Part shown: in pieces, positions 46,741-58,669 of the stretch | Numbering within the stretch: the first letter of the stretch is position 1 | How the letters are laid out: every line of letters begins with the position of its first letter | Assembly: GCA_016748015.1 (NCBI GenBank) | Contig: JAAOMT010000134.1 | Location: 1,694,657 to 1,758,656 of the forward strand | Direction of reading: 5' to 3' | Length of the DNA stretch: 64,000 bases | Source of the DNA: Geosiphon pyriformis | Taxonomy: Eukaryota > Glomeromycota > Glomeromycetes > Archaeosporales > Geosiphonaceae | The notes under the pieces: model-generated | Told to the model about the DNA's origin: nothing | Database searches by the model: none | The model's input: the letters and a program-made list of their open reading frames with translations, nothing else | Translations under genes and position numbers: made by a program

Positions 46741-47316
46741 GCCTCAAAACCTCCAAGTAAAAAATTTGAGCCCTTTATCAAAAAATCATTATATCGCGTT
46801 TTTTTGATATTAAATTAATATAAATCTAATGATAATTTTCCAAAACTTTTTTCTCTGAAAACCCCGTCGAGAAATAAAAAATTGTTCGCCATAACTCGAA
46901 TTCAGAGATTGTCATAAACTGCAAATTTCATATGGTGAAATATAAGGGTAATTTTTTTGACATGTAGCGATTTACAGCTTTTATATTTTGAAGCTGTGAT
47001 TAACGTGTTTCACAAAGTAAGATCTAACCTAAATATTAACATATAAAATTTATACAAATAATTACACAGTTAAGAAAAAATTCAATATATATTTTCCAGC
47101 GAATCGATAAAGTCAAGACTGCAAACTTTGTGTAGAAATATGAAAAGTATTTTTCTTTGAACTCGATAATTAGCTAGGCGCACCAACAATTGACAAATGT
47201 TGAGGGTAAATAAAAAATCTGTACAAGAAGGTAAGTGGAAAAAAGGGAAAACAAAGGTTGGTGTATTATTATTTTTTAAATTTTTAAATTTTAATTGTCC
47301 CTTAGTTCAACATGAC
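46741..47316. other. Intergenic region downstream of the COMPASS subunit gene
   Basis: AT-rich sequence with no supportable ORF. The part near 47316 should contain the 3' untranslated region and poly(A) site of the minus-strand gene; TTTTTTAAATTTTTAAATTT lies near 47273-47292. Confidence 0.5.
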
Positions 47317-50197
47317 CTATGTTTCAATGTCAACATACATTTTTGCTGACTCCTCTAACTGACGTTTATTCGAGGACTTAACACCAGCATTAGCAGTATG
47401 ATCTATCGTCCCGTTCAATAATGCAACCGCCAAATCTGTTCGTCTTTGCTTGATGCGCATTTTTATTTGCTTGTCCTCAGCGTTAATTTTATTTAAAAGA
47501 GTCTTCTAAATATGCAAAAAATCAAGCGAGGAATTATTAAATGCGGGGATGTTTAAAGTTAATTGATGAATAAGTTAATAACGAGATATATGACTAAAGT
47601 TTGAGCCTAACCTTCAACGTCCGTTCCTGACTAACCTCCTCTCTTTTAATAGTTTGCCAATTTCGATGCTTATCACAAGCTCCCCTACGATCAGAACATA
47701 AATTTTCATCGTCCTCGGGAGATTCGCACATTCTACTAATATCATCTGGGATTATATCTCCCCAAACTATACGTCGATCAAAACCACAAGGTTGATATTT
47801 AGGTTCCCCATGAAGTCCTTCACAACTGGTCTTCCATCTCGCTATTACTTTTTCAAGTAAATCATATCGTCTATCATTGATTTGCAAAGCCTTCTTTATC
47901 TTTTCTCGCTCGGCTTGATTTCGTTTAAGGTGAGCCAGATCATCACGTTCAGCTGCTAGATTTCTTGTATACCGTTTAGATTCAGAACTTTTGTTGCTGC
48001 CACCGTTTTTGGATTTCTTGCCATTTTGTGCTCCATTATTACCCTCTAGGTAAAGCAATAGCTTAGCTCTTTTTTCTTCAGATTCACGTAATCTCCCTTT
48101 AGCCCATTCAAGACCACAATCGCTTGAACAGTATTTAGATTCTGGAGCACGGGCAGGTTTCTTACATGATGGATTCTTGCATCTAGGTATCCATGAAGAT
48201 TGAAATCCTTGAGCTGGAAAGTAATAATTTAAGAGTTTTTTATTTGTTATTATTCAATTTACACTTATATAACGGATTAAGTATATTAATCGGCAATATC
48301 AAGTTTTCTTACCTGTGCAATTACTGCAATAATATTTATCAATTAAGAGGGATTCTTCTTCAGAAATATTGACGCAATCACCGTGATACCACTCACCGCA
48401 ATTCTCACAGCCAATCATAAAACGGAGGCCATCGTATAAAGTTTGACAAATGCAATACAACTTGGTATCAGGTTCAGGTGGATCCTCTAAGTTGATTGAT
48501 TGGATTGGATGCAATTCAGCCTTGATGACAATTGGCGACAAATTTGGGGAACCTACTTTACTAGCATGAGCTGAAACTGTACTAGATCTGATCTTTTGAC
48601 GTTTCTGGGGTTTGGCACCGGGATGAATCGTATCAGATTTGCTATTCAGGTCATCTCTTGAGCCGGGTAACGAAGACGAAGATTGTCGTTTTAATGTTTT
48701 CTTGGGAGTTTGAAAAGTTCGAGCAGTGGGTTTTTTTACTGTTTTTCTCGATAGTACTATCAACTTTCTTGTCTTCGTATTTTTTGGCTTTAAAGGATTT
48801 GAATATCGAGGACGCGGTATTTTCTCTTCACCAGAGGAAATTTCCTGTTTTATTATCGCCTTCTTAATGCCTTTAATACGTAAGACTGGATTTCTTTCAG
48901 GAGTGGAAATTTTTGAATCTTGAACTATTTCTTGGTTTATCATAGTTGGATGATCCAATTCTATGTCAGACTCGCTTGTAACTTCATCTTTTAGAGGTTC
49001 TTCGTATTCATACAATCCATCTGCCGAAGTATTTGATTGTGCGGGTGAACTAGGGGCATCTAATTCGTATGAATGATGGGGAACTATAAGCGGTGAGCTT
49101 TTTGTGTCAACGAATGAATCGATACAATATTCATTTTCAGATTTGATCAAGGGGGTGCTGGACGGGAAATTGTTGTTTTGGATATCAACGATATCATCAG
49201 TCTGAAGTTTAAGCTCTGGATCCTTTCTCTCTATGACGTCGGCTGCTATACACAACATGCTTAGAGAACCAGCTTTTTCTATCTCAGGCTTATCTATGAG
49301 TTGCCGCAAATCTTGAGACACATATTCATTTTCTAATGAATCACTAATTAACTTTTTTTCAGAATTAATTGTTTTTTCTTCTTTACTTTTAGCGTTTTTA
49401 TTGATGCTATTGGGAACTGAATCCACAACATCAATATTGAAGTGATTATCCGGCAGTAATTGAGTAAACTTGGATAAAGTTGGACTTTGGTAATCTATTT
49501 GGGAAGGTGATGGTGAGTTCTCATTCAGTGGTATATGCTGTGAAGAAATATTTGAGTGAGGAAGAGTGGGAGAAGTGATAATTGGGGATATTCGAGAATT
49601 TGGAAAGTCTGTTGGCGTGCTATTAATAATTGAAGGGGTATTCTGAAAGGCCTTAGAGTGAAAGTACCGTTGTCGGTTATTATTTTGAATGTTAACTTTA
49701 TTATAAAGTGGAGCTGGTGAGATGGTGTTAGTAATGGTAAGTGAAGTTGTATAACTTTGAGGTTTTGTGCTAGTTTGAAAACCTGAATAAGCAGAAGAGT
49801 GAGAAGGGGTAAAATGTTGGGGTAAGAGATGAGTTTGGGGTAGGGTGATTCTCATTGGAGGATACTGAGCTTTTACCTCACCTGTAGCAGGCAAAATACA
49901 GTATTGTGGGCTAACAACGTTGTTCAAGTTATTGATCGGATTTGGTTGTAACAGTGTTGGAGAGTTGGGTATTTGTGAATGGCGATGCGGTGGTGACGGT
50001 GCCGGGTTTAACATTGAGGAAATGTTAAAAGGCTTTGGTTTTGGAGAGGGAGACGATTGTTGCATCATTTCTTCTTGTTGGTGTTGATGCTGTTGCCCTT
50101 TTAAAGCAGGTGAAACACTAGTAGAATATTGTACAGTGCCATAATTATGAGACATGGTCTGTTGAGGTGGAACAACATTAAAACTATAATGCGACAT
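47317..50197 (-). CDS. SPP1: Spp1/CFP1-type PHD-finger subunit of the Set1/COMPASS H3K4 methyltransferase
   Basis: Three exons: 50197-48313, 48213-47612 and 47505-47317, joined at GT-AG introns and coding for 891 aa (2676 nt including TAG at 47317-47319). Residues 1-570 are disordered: Pro/Gln/Ser-rich first, Lys/Arg-rich from about 430. A PHD finger follows at 580-628 (CIC at 582-584, CENC at 597-600, W603, H605, C608, C624, C627), the expected H3K4me3 reader. After the first splice comes the CFP1 C-terminal Cys/His region: RCKNPSCKKPARAPESKYCS, CGFDRRIVWGD and CDKHRNWQTIKREEV, ending TDLAVALLNGTIDH. This part anchors Spp1/CFP1 to Set1 in the family. No CXXC CpG-binding domain is present, as usual for fungal Spp1. 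The long N-terminal extension is unusual compared with yeast Spp1. Acts in the nucleus. It diverges from the HNH gene across 547 bp. Confidence 0.9.
47506..47611 (-). other. Intron 2 of the Spp1-like gene (106 bp)
   Basis: Donor GTTAGG and acceptor ATATTTAG on the minus strand, at a codon boundary (TTG AAG | AAG ACT). The downstream 63-codon exon (62 residues plus stop) continues the conserved C-terminal helix region and ends with TAG. The non-consensus donor base at +3 (T) is the only weak point. Confidence 0.82.
48214..48312 (-). other. Intron 1 of the Spp1-like gene (99 bp)
   Basis: Donor GTAAGA and acceptor TTTCCAG on the minus strand. It splits an Ala codon (G|CT) just after the PHD finger. 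Without splicing the frame ends at 48299, and splicing restores the full CFP1-like C-terminus. Confidence 0.92.
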
Positions 50198-50744
50198 ATT
50201 TCTTATTTTTTTTTTAATATAAAAAACCAGAATTCAAAAAAGCATTCGAAAAAAACAAGTTTAAAGAGATCGAGAAAGAGGGAAGACTACAAACGTTTTT
50301 TTTTTTATTACTAGTATTATTTGAAGAGTTTGGTGGCGGGTTGGGAACACCGCGATGACTACAAAAGACAAGTTTTTGGGGGAAGGGGGGGGTGCATCAC
50401 AGACTGCATTGTAGAATAACACACACACTGTACAAACAAAAATAGGGTTTCTGGGTAGCAATGTGACCACTGATTGACATTTGACAGGTTTGACTAATTT
50501 TCAATAAGATCATTGATTGATTGATTGACTGACTGACTGATTATTGTCCTTTGAAGAAACTGGTTTAACTATCTTTGTATTCTTCCATATTATTATAAAA
50601 AGACTTTGGGGGGGGGGGGAAAATTTAATTTCTTTATAACTTTAATCCGTTTTATATGATAATAATATTTATTTTAATATCTGACTATTACGGTTTTCAA
50701 TAGTTATTATTATTATTATTATTATTATTTTTTGCTTTAAAAAA
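50198..50744. promoter_or_regulatory. Divergent intergenic region with simple repeats between the Spp1-like and HNH genes
   Basis: 547 bp between two head-to-head start codons, presumably holding both promoters. It contains poly(T) near 50296-50309, GATT/GACT tetranucleotide repeats (50510-50542), a run of about 12 G near 50608-50620 and an ATT trinucleotide microsatellite (50706-50731) ending about 15 bp before the HNH start codon. A clear TATA box was not seen. The small ORFs here are not credible genes. Confidence 0.6.
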
Positions 50745-51617
50745 ATGATTGCACATTTCAAAGTTAAACCATCAAAAAAATTTAAAAAATCGACGAATCA
50801 AAAACAAAACAGTTCAAAACGAAATCGTAAAGCAGTGAAACAACTTGCTCGTTTTCGAAATACATTTTATCAAGTATTATGTGAACATAATCCTGATTTA
50901 CTTGGAGAAGAGGCAGATTTTTTAGAGTATCTCGGAGAACAAGTTTGGGAAGAAAGTGCGTTACAAAGATTTTCAAAAATGACTAAATCGATTGAACTAT
51001 CAGTTAATGGTCAAACTTCTAGAGACCAAAAAGTTTTAGAGGTAGACACTGAGAATTTGGATATTATAACGGAGGTAGAAGTCACATCAAGTATTTTTGA
51101 AATTGTGAAAAATGAATTTCTCAATTTTGGGGTTTGCTATGATGAAAATCAATGCCTAGAAATTTGTCAAGGTATTGTTTCAAAATGGAAATCAGTAATA
51201 AATCCTATCTCAAATTCTATTCTGGATAAGGAATATGAGCTAGATAATGATGATGTTGAAGAAGATGAAAATGTTGAGGAAGAAGAGGAAGAAGAGCGCG
51301 AACCAGGAACTTGTGAACTTTGTCATCGACATATGAGTCTTGGTTTTCATCATTTAATTCCACGTTGGACTCATAAAAAAGTAGTGAAACGAAACCTTTT
51401 TACAAAGCAAGAAGTTCTAACGCGTGGAATTATGATTTGTGGAGCTTGTCATTCTGCTTGTCATAAAATGATTTCACATGACGATATGGCATACACTTAT
51501 AACACTTTAGAAAAGTTACGTGAGCATGAAGGTGTGAAAAAATTTGTCACTTGGGCTTCCAAACAAAAAGGTTATGACACGGGTTATGCTGCTAGACGGC
51601 TTAGATTTGAAGAGTAA
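50745..51617 (+). CDS. HNH-domain protein, function unknown
   Basis: An intronless 290-aa frame. The N-terminus is Lys-rich (MIAHFKVKPSKKFKKSTNQK). The middle (40-165) has no recognised domain. An acidic run of Asp/Glu lies at about 165-188. A C-terminal HNH-type module begins at residue 190: CELC (190-193), the HH of GFHHLIPRW (202-203), N in VKRNLF and CGACHSACH (232-240). The two CXXC pairs imply a structural zinc, and the HH pair is the usual catalytic metal site of HNH nucleases. Whether it cuts DNA is not shown. Similar small HNH proteins are known in fungi, with little functional data. It starts at the first ATG after the ATT microsatellite and ends with TAA. Codon use and GC are those of the neighbouring host gene, not the transposons. 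Confidence 0.85.
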   Translation: MIAHFKVKPSKKFKKSTNQKQNSSKRNRKAVKQLARFRNTFYQVLCEHNPDLLGEEADFLEYLGEQVWEESALQRFSKMTKSIELSVNGQTSRDQKVLEVDTENLDIITEVEVTSSIFEIVKNEFLNFGVCYDENQCLEICQGIVSKWKSVINPISNSILDKEYELDNDDVEEDENVEEEEEEEREPGTCELCHRHMSLGFHHLIPRWTHKKVVKRNLFTKQEVLTRGIMICGACHSACHKMISHDDMAYTYNTLEKLREHEGVKKFVTWASKQKGYDTGYAARRLRFEE

Positions 51618-52192
51618 ACATTCTATTCCGAATCAGAATTCGTTTTTTGGATGTATTCTGGAAAGCTCAAATACATGAAATATTCATAATAGTTTTTTGA
51701 AATATTTCTTTGTAGATAGTCCGTCTATTGATCTTCAGATTTGCGAAGCAAAGAGTATCATGCAATCCGGGTAAATAACTAGGTTTTTTAAAATTTGAAT
51801 AGTTAAATCATGAAAGAATATATCTAAATTTACCTTAGTATAGTTAATTTTGGCGCCGAATTTCGAATTCGTTCTGCGTTGACAATGTTTATTGCATACA
51901 CGTTTCCTTTTGACACAATATTAATAACTTAATTTATATAAATACTTTCATTGTTCTAGTAAAAATATCATGACTGATCCTAATTGCCCCACAACTTTTA
52001 AAAGATAAGAAAGGGTGATTTCTATTCTGAGTTTAGCCTTTTTTAATCGAAGTATGCAGCCTTCTAATATGAATAATTTTTTTCATGTACATCACATTTA
52101 AAATTGAGCACAGACAAGGGCACAAAAAATGCTTGCATCGTGTCACACCTTGGCACAGCACAAACGATTTACCAAAAATTTGTTTTCATCAC

Positions 52193-52197
<5 letters not shown>
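51618..52197. other. Region between the HNH gene and element E
   Basis: Mixed composition resembling host intergenic DNA (for example GGCGCCGAATTTCGAATTCG near 51851). No ORF or RNA gene I can support. It ends in TCACCCC followed by a poly(T) run where element E begins. Confidence 0.5.
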
Positions 52198-52226
<29 letters not shown>

Positions 52227-52603
52227 TTTTGTTTATTTGTTTACTAATTAATTAAAAGAATTAATGTACAGAGTACTGACATCAGAATATAAAATTGGTA
52301 AAAGACCCAGAAATAAGAATAAATACTCAAAATTGAAGATAGCTTATCAGAAAATACTGGTCACTAAGCTGAAAAAAAAATTAACAGAATATATATTCTG
52401 GAAAGTAATGGATAACAAAACACACCAACTCAAAAATTGGGAAATAAATTAGAAATATTACAAAAGGATATCATTATTAAATCTCTGTCTATTATACAAA
52501 AGACTTAACCAAAACCTTCAAATATTAGCAATCATATTAGCAATTAAGCACCAAGTTATAAGTTTGTTATTTGTTTTGAAACCATAAATAATTATCTGTA
52601 ACA
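52198..52603 (+). repeat. Truncated 5' LTR of element E
   Basis: Only about 400 bp remain, matching the 3' LTR from about 60860 (TTTTTATTTTTGTTTGTTT) to the end ATCTGTAACA. The missing part is U3 and the LTR's left terminus. The break falls in a T-rich run (about 52197-52224). It is followed by TTTAATGCTTTTTGTAAAG, the decayed PBS/hairpin region. Confidence 0.85.
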
Positions 52604-52649
52604 TTTAATGCTTTTTGTAAAGTATAATCTAATAAAAAATTAGCATTAG

Positions 52650-54400
52650 CAACAACTATTAAGAAAAGTGGCAGACCAAGAAAGTATAGAAGAAAATCAT
52701 TTAGGATTTGCAAAATCCTTATTTTAGCAGTATTAAAGTTATTTTGGATTAACAGGTAACAATTGGCCAGCAGAATTAACTTTTAATTTCTACATAAACA
52801 AAAAAATTAAATCATATTTAGAAGTCCAAAAAGATCTAGAAACCATCTTTAACAACTTTAACAGTAAATTATTCTATAGCACAACACATCTATTAAATTA
52901 TCTGTTTGTACCAATAATTATGAAAATAAATAAAGCAATTGGGAATTACATTCAGCAGAAATTTTTTATTATATTTACAGACAAAAAAAAATTACAAACA
53001 CCAGCAGGAACACCAAAAAAAATATAATTATCTACATGAAAAAAACCAAAAATAGTTTTACCCATTTACTTATTATACTATCATATATTAAGGAGTATTA
53101 TCAACATAATATCAGTAGACATATCTACATTAATTGTAAAAATACCATCAACAAAAATAATATTTTAAAGTCAACAAGAAAAAGCCAATTTATTGAGAAT
53201 CTATAGCAATTTCTTTGAAAGATTTATATTATGATTACAAATACCATTAAGATTTTAATTACTACCATCTCAACCCAATTTTAAAGCTACTAGTTCTTAA
53301 AAACTAATTGATTTAGAAAAAAAGAAAATTAAATATCAGGAATTTAATTATCAAAACCTGATTTTAGAAAATCTGAAAATCTAAACTCTAATTATTTAGG
53401 CCCAGTAAAACCCAAATAATTCAAACCTAGTTTTCATTATTTCTTAAAACCTACTTTCAATAATTGTAATTGATTTATTACTAATCATATCTATTGTTGA
53501 ACAGCAATAACAGTCACAATTATAACCTTAACTACAATCACAACAACAACTGATCATAGTAGTAAAGACATATATACTGATTGCCAAATTAGAAAAATTT
53601 AGTAACAAAAAAAACAATGCCCAAGTGTAATTAAATAACATTGTTAAAGCTATTACTGCCAATAATTAAGACAATACCAGAGTTCTACAAACTATTCCAT
53701 ACTTTTTACAAGATACTGCTAATTTATGATATTAGATTTTGATTAATAAACCCATTATTTTTAATGTGTTTAAAACAGAATTTTTGAGATATTTTAATAA
53801 TAACAATAGTATTAATTGCTTAACAACAGTATTTACTAATATCAAACAAAGCAATACAAAAGCAGTCACTATTTACTTAGAATACTTTCATAGAAATCTG
53901 CACCAAATACAAGCAATTAATATGAATTACTTTACAGCACCACAGATTTTAAATCAATTTATCTGTAGACTATGTAATAGTATTCTTTAGCACATATATC
54001 TATTACATTTATAAATACTTTAAGATACAGTTATGTATACCAAAGATTTTGAATTGGCTAAATTAGAAACCAACCATGTCCAAGCCATTAATTTAATAAT
54101 ATATAAATTATCTGACTTAGACTTTAAGTTAAAACAATTTAGTGATACTATTAACCAAAGTTAGAAAGATACTTAGCTAACAGCTAAGCAATATATCAAC
54201 TTTTACAATATTGTGACAATTTAGGAACTTTCAATTAGTTTCAAAATCAATTACATTCCTTTTCATTATTAAATCATCAATTATAGCCACAAAAAATGCA
54301 TATTTGTCACAATTGTAATAAACAAAACCATTTACAGATTGATTGTCATGTCAAAATTAATAACCAATAATCAAAAAATTAATATTGAAATCCCTATTGC
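52650..54400 (+). pseudogene. Element E gag
   Basis: Homologous to B gag along its length. Best preserved are 53739-53990 (INKPIIFNVFKTEFLRYFNN, AVTIYLEYFHRNLHQIQAIN) and a knuckle CHNCNKQNHLQIDC, still CX2CX4HX4C, near 54305-54346. Many stops at Gln and Trp positions. Confidence 0.8.
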
Positions 54401-54829
54401 TAATTTCAGACTCAGAATTATCAACCAAATCAAAGATTATATTAACCTTATTATGTATTAATAATATAATAAGCAATATACTTACTGCCAATTTATTAGT
54501 CTCAAACACCAGTAATATATTAGCTACAGCTTCAGATTATTTATTAAACCCAACTATTTCAAACACTGTTACAAAATCCAGCTTAAATAACACTTAGAAA
54601 CCAAAGACCAAAAATTATTTATATCCAACAAAACTAAAAATTGGTAATAGTCATATACTAACTAATTTTTAGTTCCTTAAACCAACTATTAGGATTATAT
54701 CAATGAAGTTCAGACATTAAATACACCCAAAATCCGAATTCTCAGAATTATTTAAGTCTTCTGATTACTTTAGAAGATGCCCAATCTGACAAACAGAAAC
54801 CCAATCAAACTCAACTACTTACCAACAAT

Positions 54830-55200
54830 ATTCTACCAGCAATTATTATAAAAAATGAATTACTTACCACAATATTTTTTTTTGAGATAGAAATTCTATT
54901 AGAAACTTTATTATTCAGTAAAGTTGCTCTTAATACCAAACTAATTACTATTATATACACTAATACTAAAGTCAACAGCCATCCTATTAAGCTAATTCTT
55001 AATAGTGGTTCAACAGACAGTATTATTATATGACAACTTATGAACTAATTAGGTTGCTAAATTGATCTTACTGTTAATACCAAAATTATAATTACTGATG
55101 GAACAACAAAAATGCTCATTAGTAAAATTGACAACTTTTATTTAAAGCCAATGGTATTATTACACCAATTAAAGTTCTCATTATGGAAGCCATCCAGTAT
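54830..55200 (+). pseudogene. Element E aspartic protease
   Basis: Remnant FFFEIEILLETLLFSKVALN, then IYTNTKVNSHPIKLILN followed by SGSTDSIII. The catalytic Asp is changed to Asn (GAT to AAT), giving NSG instead of DSG. A TGA replaces the Arg codon found in B. Confidence 0.75.
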
Positions 55201-55299
55201 TAAGCTTTTATTGGTAATAACTGACTGTCTAAAACTAATGTAGTGCTTGACTGGAACACTCAAAAATTACAACTAAGTCAAAATAGTCAAAATATTAAA

Positions 55300-56420
55300 G
55301 TACCAGCCACTTGTGGTCATTTTAAACCACTTATTACATGACTACAGCCATTAATCAAGTTCGAAAAAAAAGTAAACAAATCTATCTGAGAAGCCTACCA
55401 AGTTTTATGGGCCAAAAAAAACACAATAAGTTGTACTTACCTGAAAAAAAAAAAGAAAAGAAAAAAATAGAGAGGAAGAAATGTTTTAAGCAATCATCTC
55501 TACATCTATACTATACACTACTACCAATCAGAGACAATCAATTTATTGTCAATTCAAACTAATTTACATTAATTGTGACAAGAAATTATCAATAATAAGT
55601 ACATGTTATGACAATAATAAGAAATGGTCAATAGCAACCAAGTTTTACTGTTAACCATATATTTTAAAGTATTTTAAATGACCAAAAAGACAAAAAAAAT
55701 AGAACAACAAACCATGTCTTATTTATAGAAAAATCTTGTTAGACAAAAAAATATGGAATAACATTTCTGGTTAGAAAAAAACATATGATAAATTATATTA
55801 ATACATAATTCTCATAAATAATTAGATAAGAAAAAAAACACCAATAAATACTGTCTGAAAAAGAGCTGTAAAATATTTAAATGGCTGTTCATATAACAAT
55901 AATAAAATCTGGTAAGTGGCAATTGCCAAAATTGAAGATGTGTTTCCAGAAATAATAAAAACAATCAAAAACAACTCATTAGAATCTAAAAAGAGCATTA
56001 AATCTTAAATTCTAATATTATTTTCAACATTATAGATTTAAAACAATTCCATGAATACTACCAGAAATTAGCATTCACTAAAAAAAAACAAAGACAATAT
56101 TTAGAACAATTTAATATTCACTTATGTGACCACTATTTAAATTTGTTTGATTTTCAGTATTGTAATGATTGTAACATCTTTTACAATCTATTATCATGTA
56201 TAATATATTCAATCTCTAAAGAAAAAAAACTAATTGGCAGTTGCACATTGGAATTAGAATCAAAATTCAATTCCAATTTAGACTCCAATAATGATGACAA
56301 CAACAGTTCTAACTCCATTCATTATGGCAACAATAATAATTCAAACTCTGATTATAACTCTAAACAATATATTATGCTTCTAGATTTGTTAATGAAGCAA
56401 AAACTAAAATAGTTTAGTAA
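55300..56420 (+). pseudogene. Element E Cys-rich module
   Basis: Worn remnants in several frames. The clearest is FDFQYCNDCNIFYNLLSCII (56146-56205), equal to the second Cys cluster of B. Next comes an Asn/Ser/Asp-rich linker (56280-56370). The first cluster is degraded beyond certain reading. Confidence 0.55.
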
Positions 56421-56429
56421 TAATAAAAA

Positions 56430-57180
56430 AGGTCTTATGCCAGAACACACACATAATACAAATACAAAGTTTGATCTTAGATATCCAGAAAACACTGCTA
56501 TCAAACTAGAATTACATTTATGTATTAGCATAGATCTGAAGATAACACTGGAAATTTTAACAAGAACAATGGTTTAATTAGCATTAAGATCTAATTTAGT
56601 GAAAAAAGAAGTCAACATCAGAAGAGAAATAATTAATGCAGAATATATAAGAAATATTATTACAATACTATAAAATGATTCAGAAAAAGAATATATTATT
56701 AAACCAAATAAAAAAATAGCATAAGCAATATTCTTACCTCTGGTTAAAATAATTCAATTAATATTAATGAGAACAAAAAAAGAATTAAAGATTACAGCCA
56801 AAAAGAAAAATAAATTCAGATTAACAAGTAAAATAAACATACTAGTTAATATTGCAGAAAAGAAATCAATTAATAAAAAAAAATTTATTTTTACTAGTTA
56901 ATCAATTTTCATTTTACCATATAACTAGTATATGTTAGTAATAGAAAGAAAAATAAGGGATCAGCCCCAAATTTTTGAAGCAGAACCAACTATTTGTGAA
57001 TTAAGAAAGATTAGAATTATCAATCTTTATATACTAGTTAAGAACTGTAAACACATCAAAATTTTTATTTACAATACAACTAAAAATACCATTAAAATAC
57101 CAAGTAGTATTATTATTAGATATTTAAACACCAAAGCTGAAGATCAACTACCAAACATTATTGCAGATTTTCTATAACTG
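56430..57180 (+). pseudogene. Element E dUTPase domain
   Basis: NTNTKFDLRYPENTAIKLE (motif 1) and a mutated motif 2 (RSNLVKKEVN) are recognisable. The C-terminal extension (FEAEPTICELRKIRIINLYI, near 56970-57030) sits in a frame open to 57177. Motifs 3-5 are scattered and stopped. Confidence 0.72.
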
Positions 57181-57249
57181 TGTAAATATGTAAATATTAT
57201 ATTACAAGCAATATATAGATAAAAAGAATGTTATTTGTTCTAACCAGAA

Positions 57250-58660
57250 AAATTAGACCAAATGAACTTGAAAAATTTAGACTCATTTAACATATGCAAT
57301 TAAAAATATTACTCAACAATTTCACTAATATTTTTGCCAGTGAAAACAAATTTGGCCAAACTGATATTATTTAGCATTAGATCAAAACTAGAGATGCTAT
57401 ACCAATTAAACAACAAACATACAGAGTACTATCAGCAAGCCATAAGATCATCTGACAAGAAATTAACAGAATGTTGAATAATAAGTTAATTCAATTATCA
57501 ATAAGTCTATAGTTATTATCAATAGTACTAGTCTAGAAAAAAAATAGAAAAATCTGCTTTTGTGTGAATTACAGAAAGCTTAACAGTATTACTTATAAAG
57601 ACAGCTATTTAACTCCATAAATTCAAGAACTATTTGATGCTTTTGAAGAGAAAAAATAGTTTTCAACATTGGATCTAAACAGTAATTATTGACAAGTAAC
57701 TATAAATTCAGCCAACAAAAAAAAGACAACATTCACAACTAAAAAAAAGAACTTTAAATTTGATGTTATGTCTTTCAACTTAATAAATGCTCTAGCTATC
57801 TTTCAATGGCTTATAGAAATTGTCTATACTAATTTACTATGAAAATTAGTAGTAGTCTACTTGGATAACACCAATGTGTTCTTAAAAACATTTGATGATT
57901 ATTTTTACTATTTTCAGCAAGTATTTGAAAGACTAAAAAGAGCCAAATTAAAATTGAATACAACTAAATGTTTTTTTGAAAAAACGAGCTCAAGTTTTTG
58001 GAACATGTTATAAACAAAGATAGTATAAAGACAAATCCAAACAAAATTGAGATTGTTAAAAACTTTCTAGTACCAACAAATCTCACAAAATTAAGAGCAT
58101 TCTTGGAATTTGCTGAATATTATTGCTGCTTTATCCAAAATTTTTTCAAGCTGGCTCAACTACTTTACCAGTTCTAAGCAAAGAATGTGAAATATGAATG
58201 AACTGAATTCCAACAAGAAGCTTTTAACATTCTAAAAAGAAAGCTTATTTAAGCACCAGTACTAATCTATTTAGATTATAGCAAACTATTTATTATTATT
58301 ATCAATGTATTTGGTCAAGCCATAAAAGCAGTACTGTTACAAAAAAAACTAGATAGAAAAGAACACTCAGTAGCATACACCAGCCAAAATTTAAGCCCAG
58401 CTGAGAAAAACTATAGTACTCTAACATTAAAACATTTGGCTATTTATTGGGTTGTTATCAAATGAAAATAATATTTGAGTCAAAAGTTTTATGTATACAC
58501 TGATTACAAAAAATTAACATTAATTTAAAAGCAAAAATTTGAAAATAATCACCTTACAAGATAGAAAATAGAGCTATTATTATTTAATTATACTGTATAT
58601 TATAAAAAGAGAAAAAAAATAGAAATGCTAATAGTTTGTTATAAATAAAACAAATTTAAG
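57250..58660 (+). pseudogene. Element E reverse transcriptase and RNase H
   Basis: CFCVNYRKLNSI, FKFDVMSFNLINALAIFQWL and VVYLDN (second catalytic Asp to Asn) are visible, then RNase H (FIIIINVFGQAIKAVLLQ). Frameshifts lie near 57290 and 57985. The copy is too damaged to function. Confidence 0.83.
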
Positions 58661-58669
58661 AACATTTTA

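Noticed and set aside
50261-50470. Small minus-strand ORF in the divergent promoter region
   Set aside because: It is low-complexity sequence across poly(T)/poly(G) runs, with no homology features, and overlaps both 5' regions.
50782-50976. Minus-strand ORF within the HNH gene
   Set aside because: Shadow of the plus-strand coding sequence.
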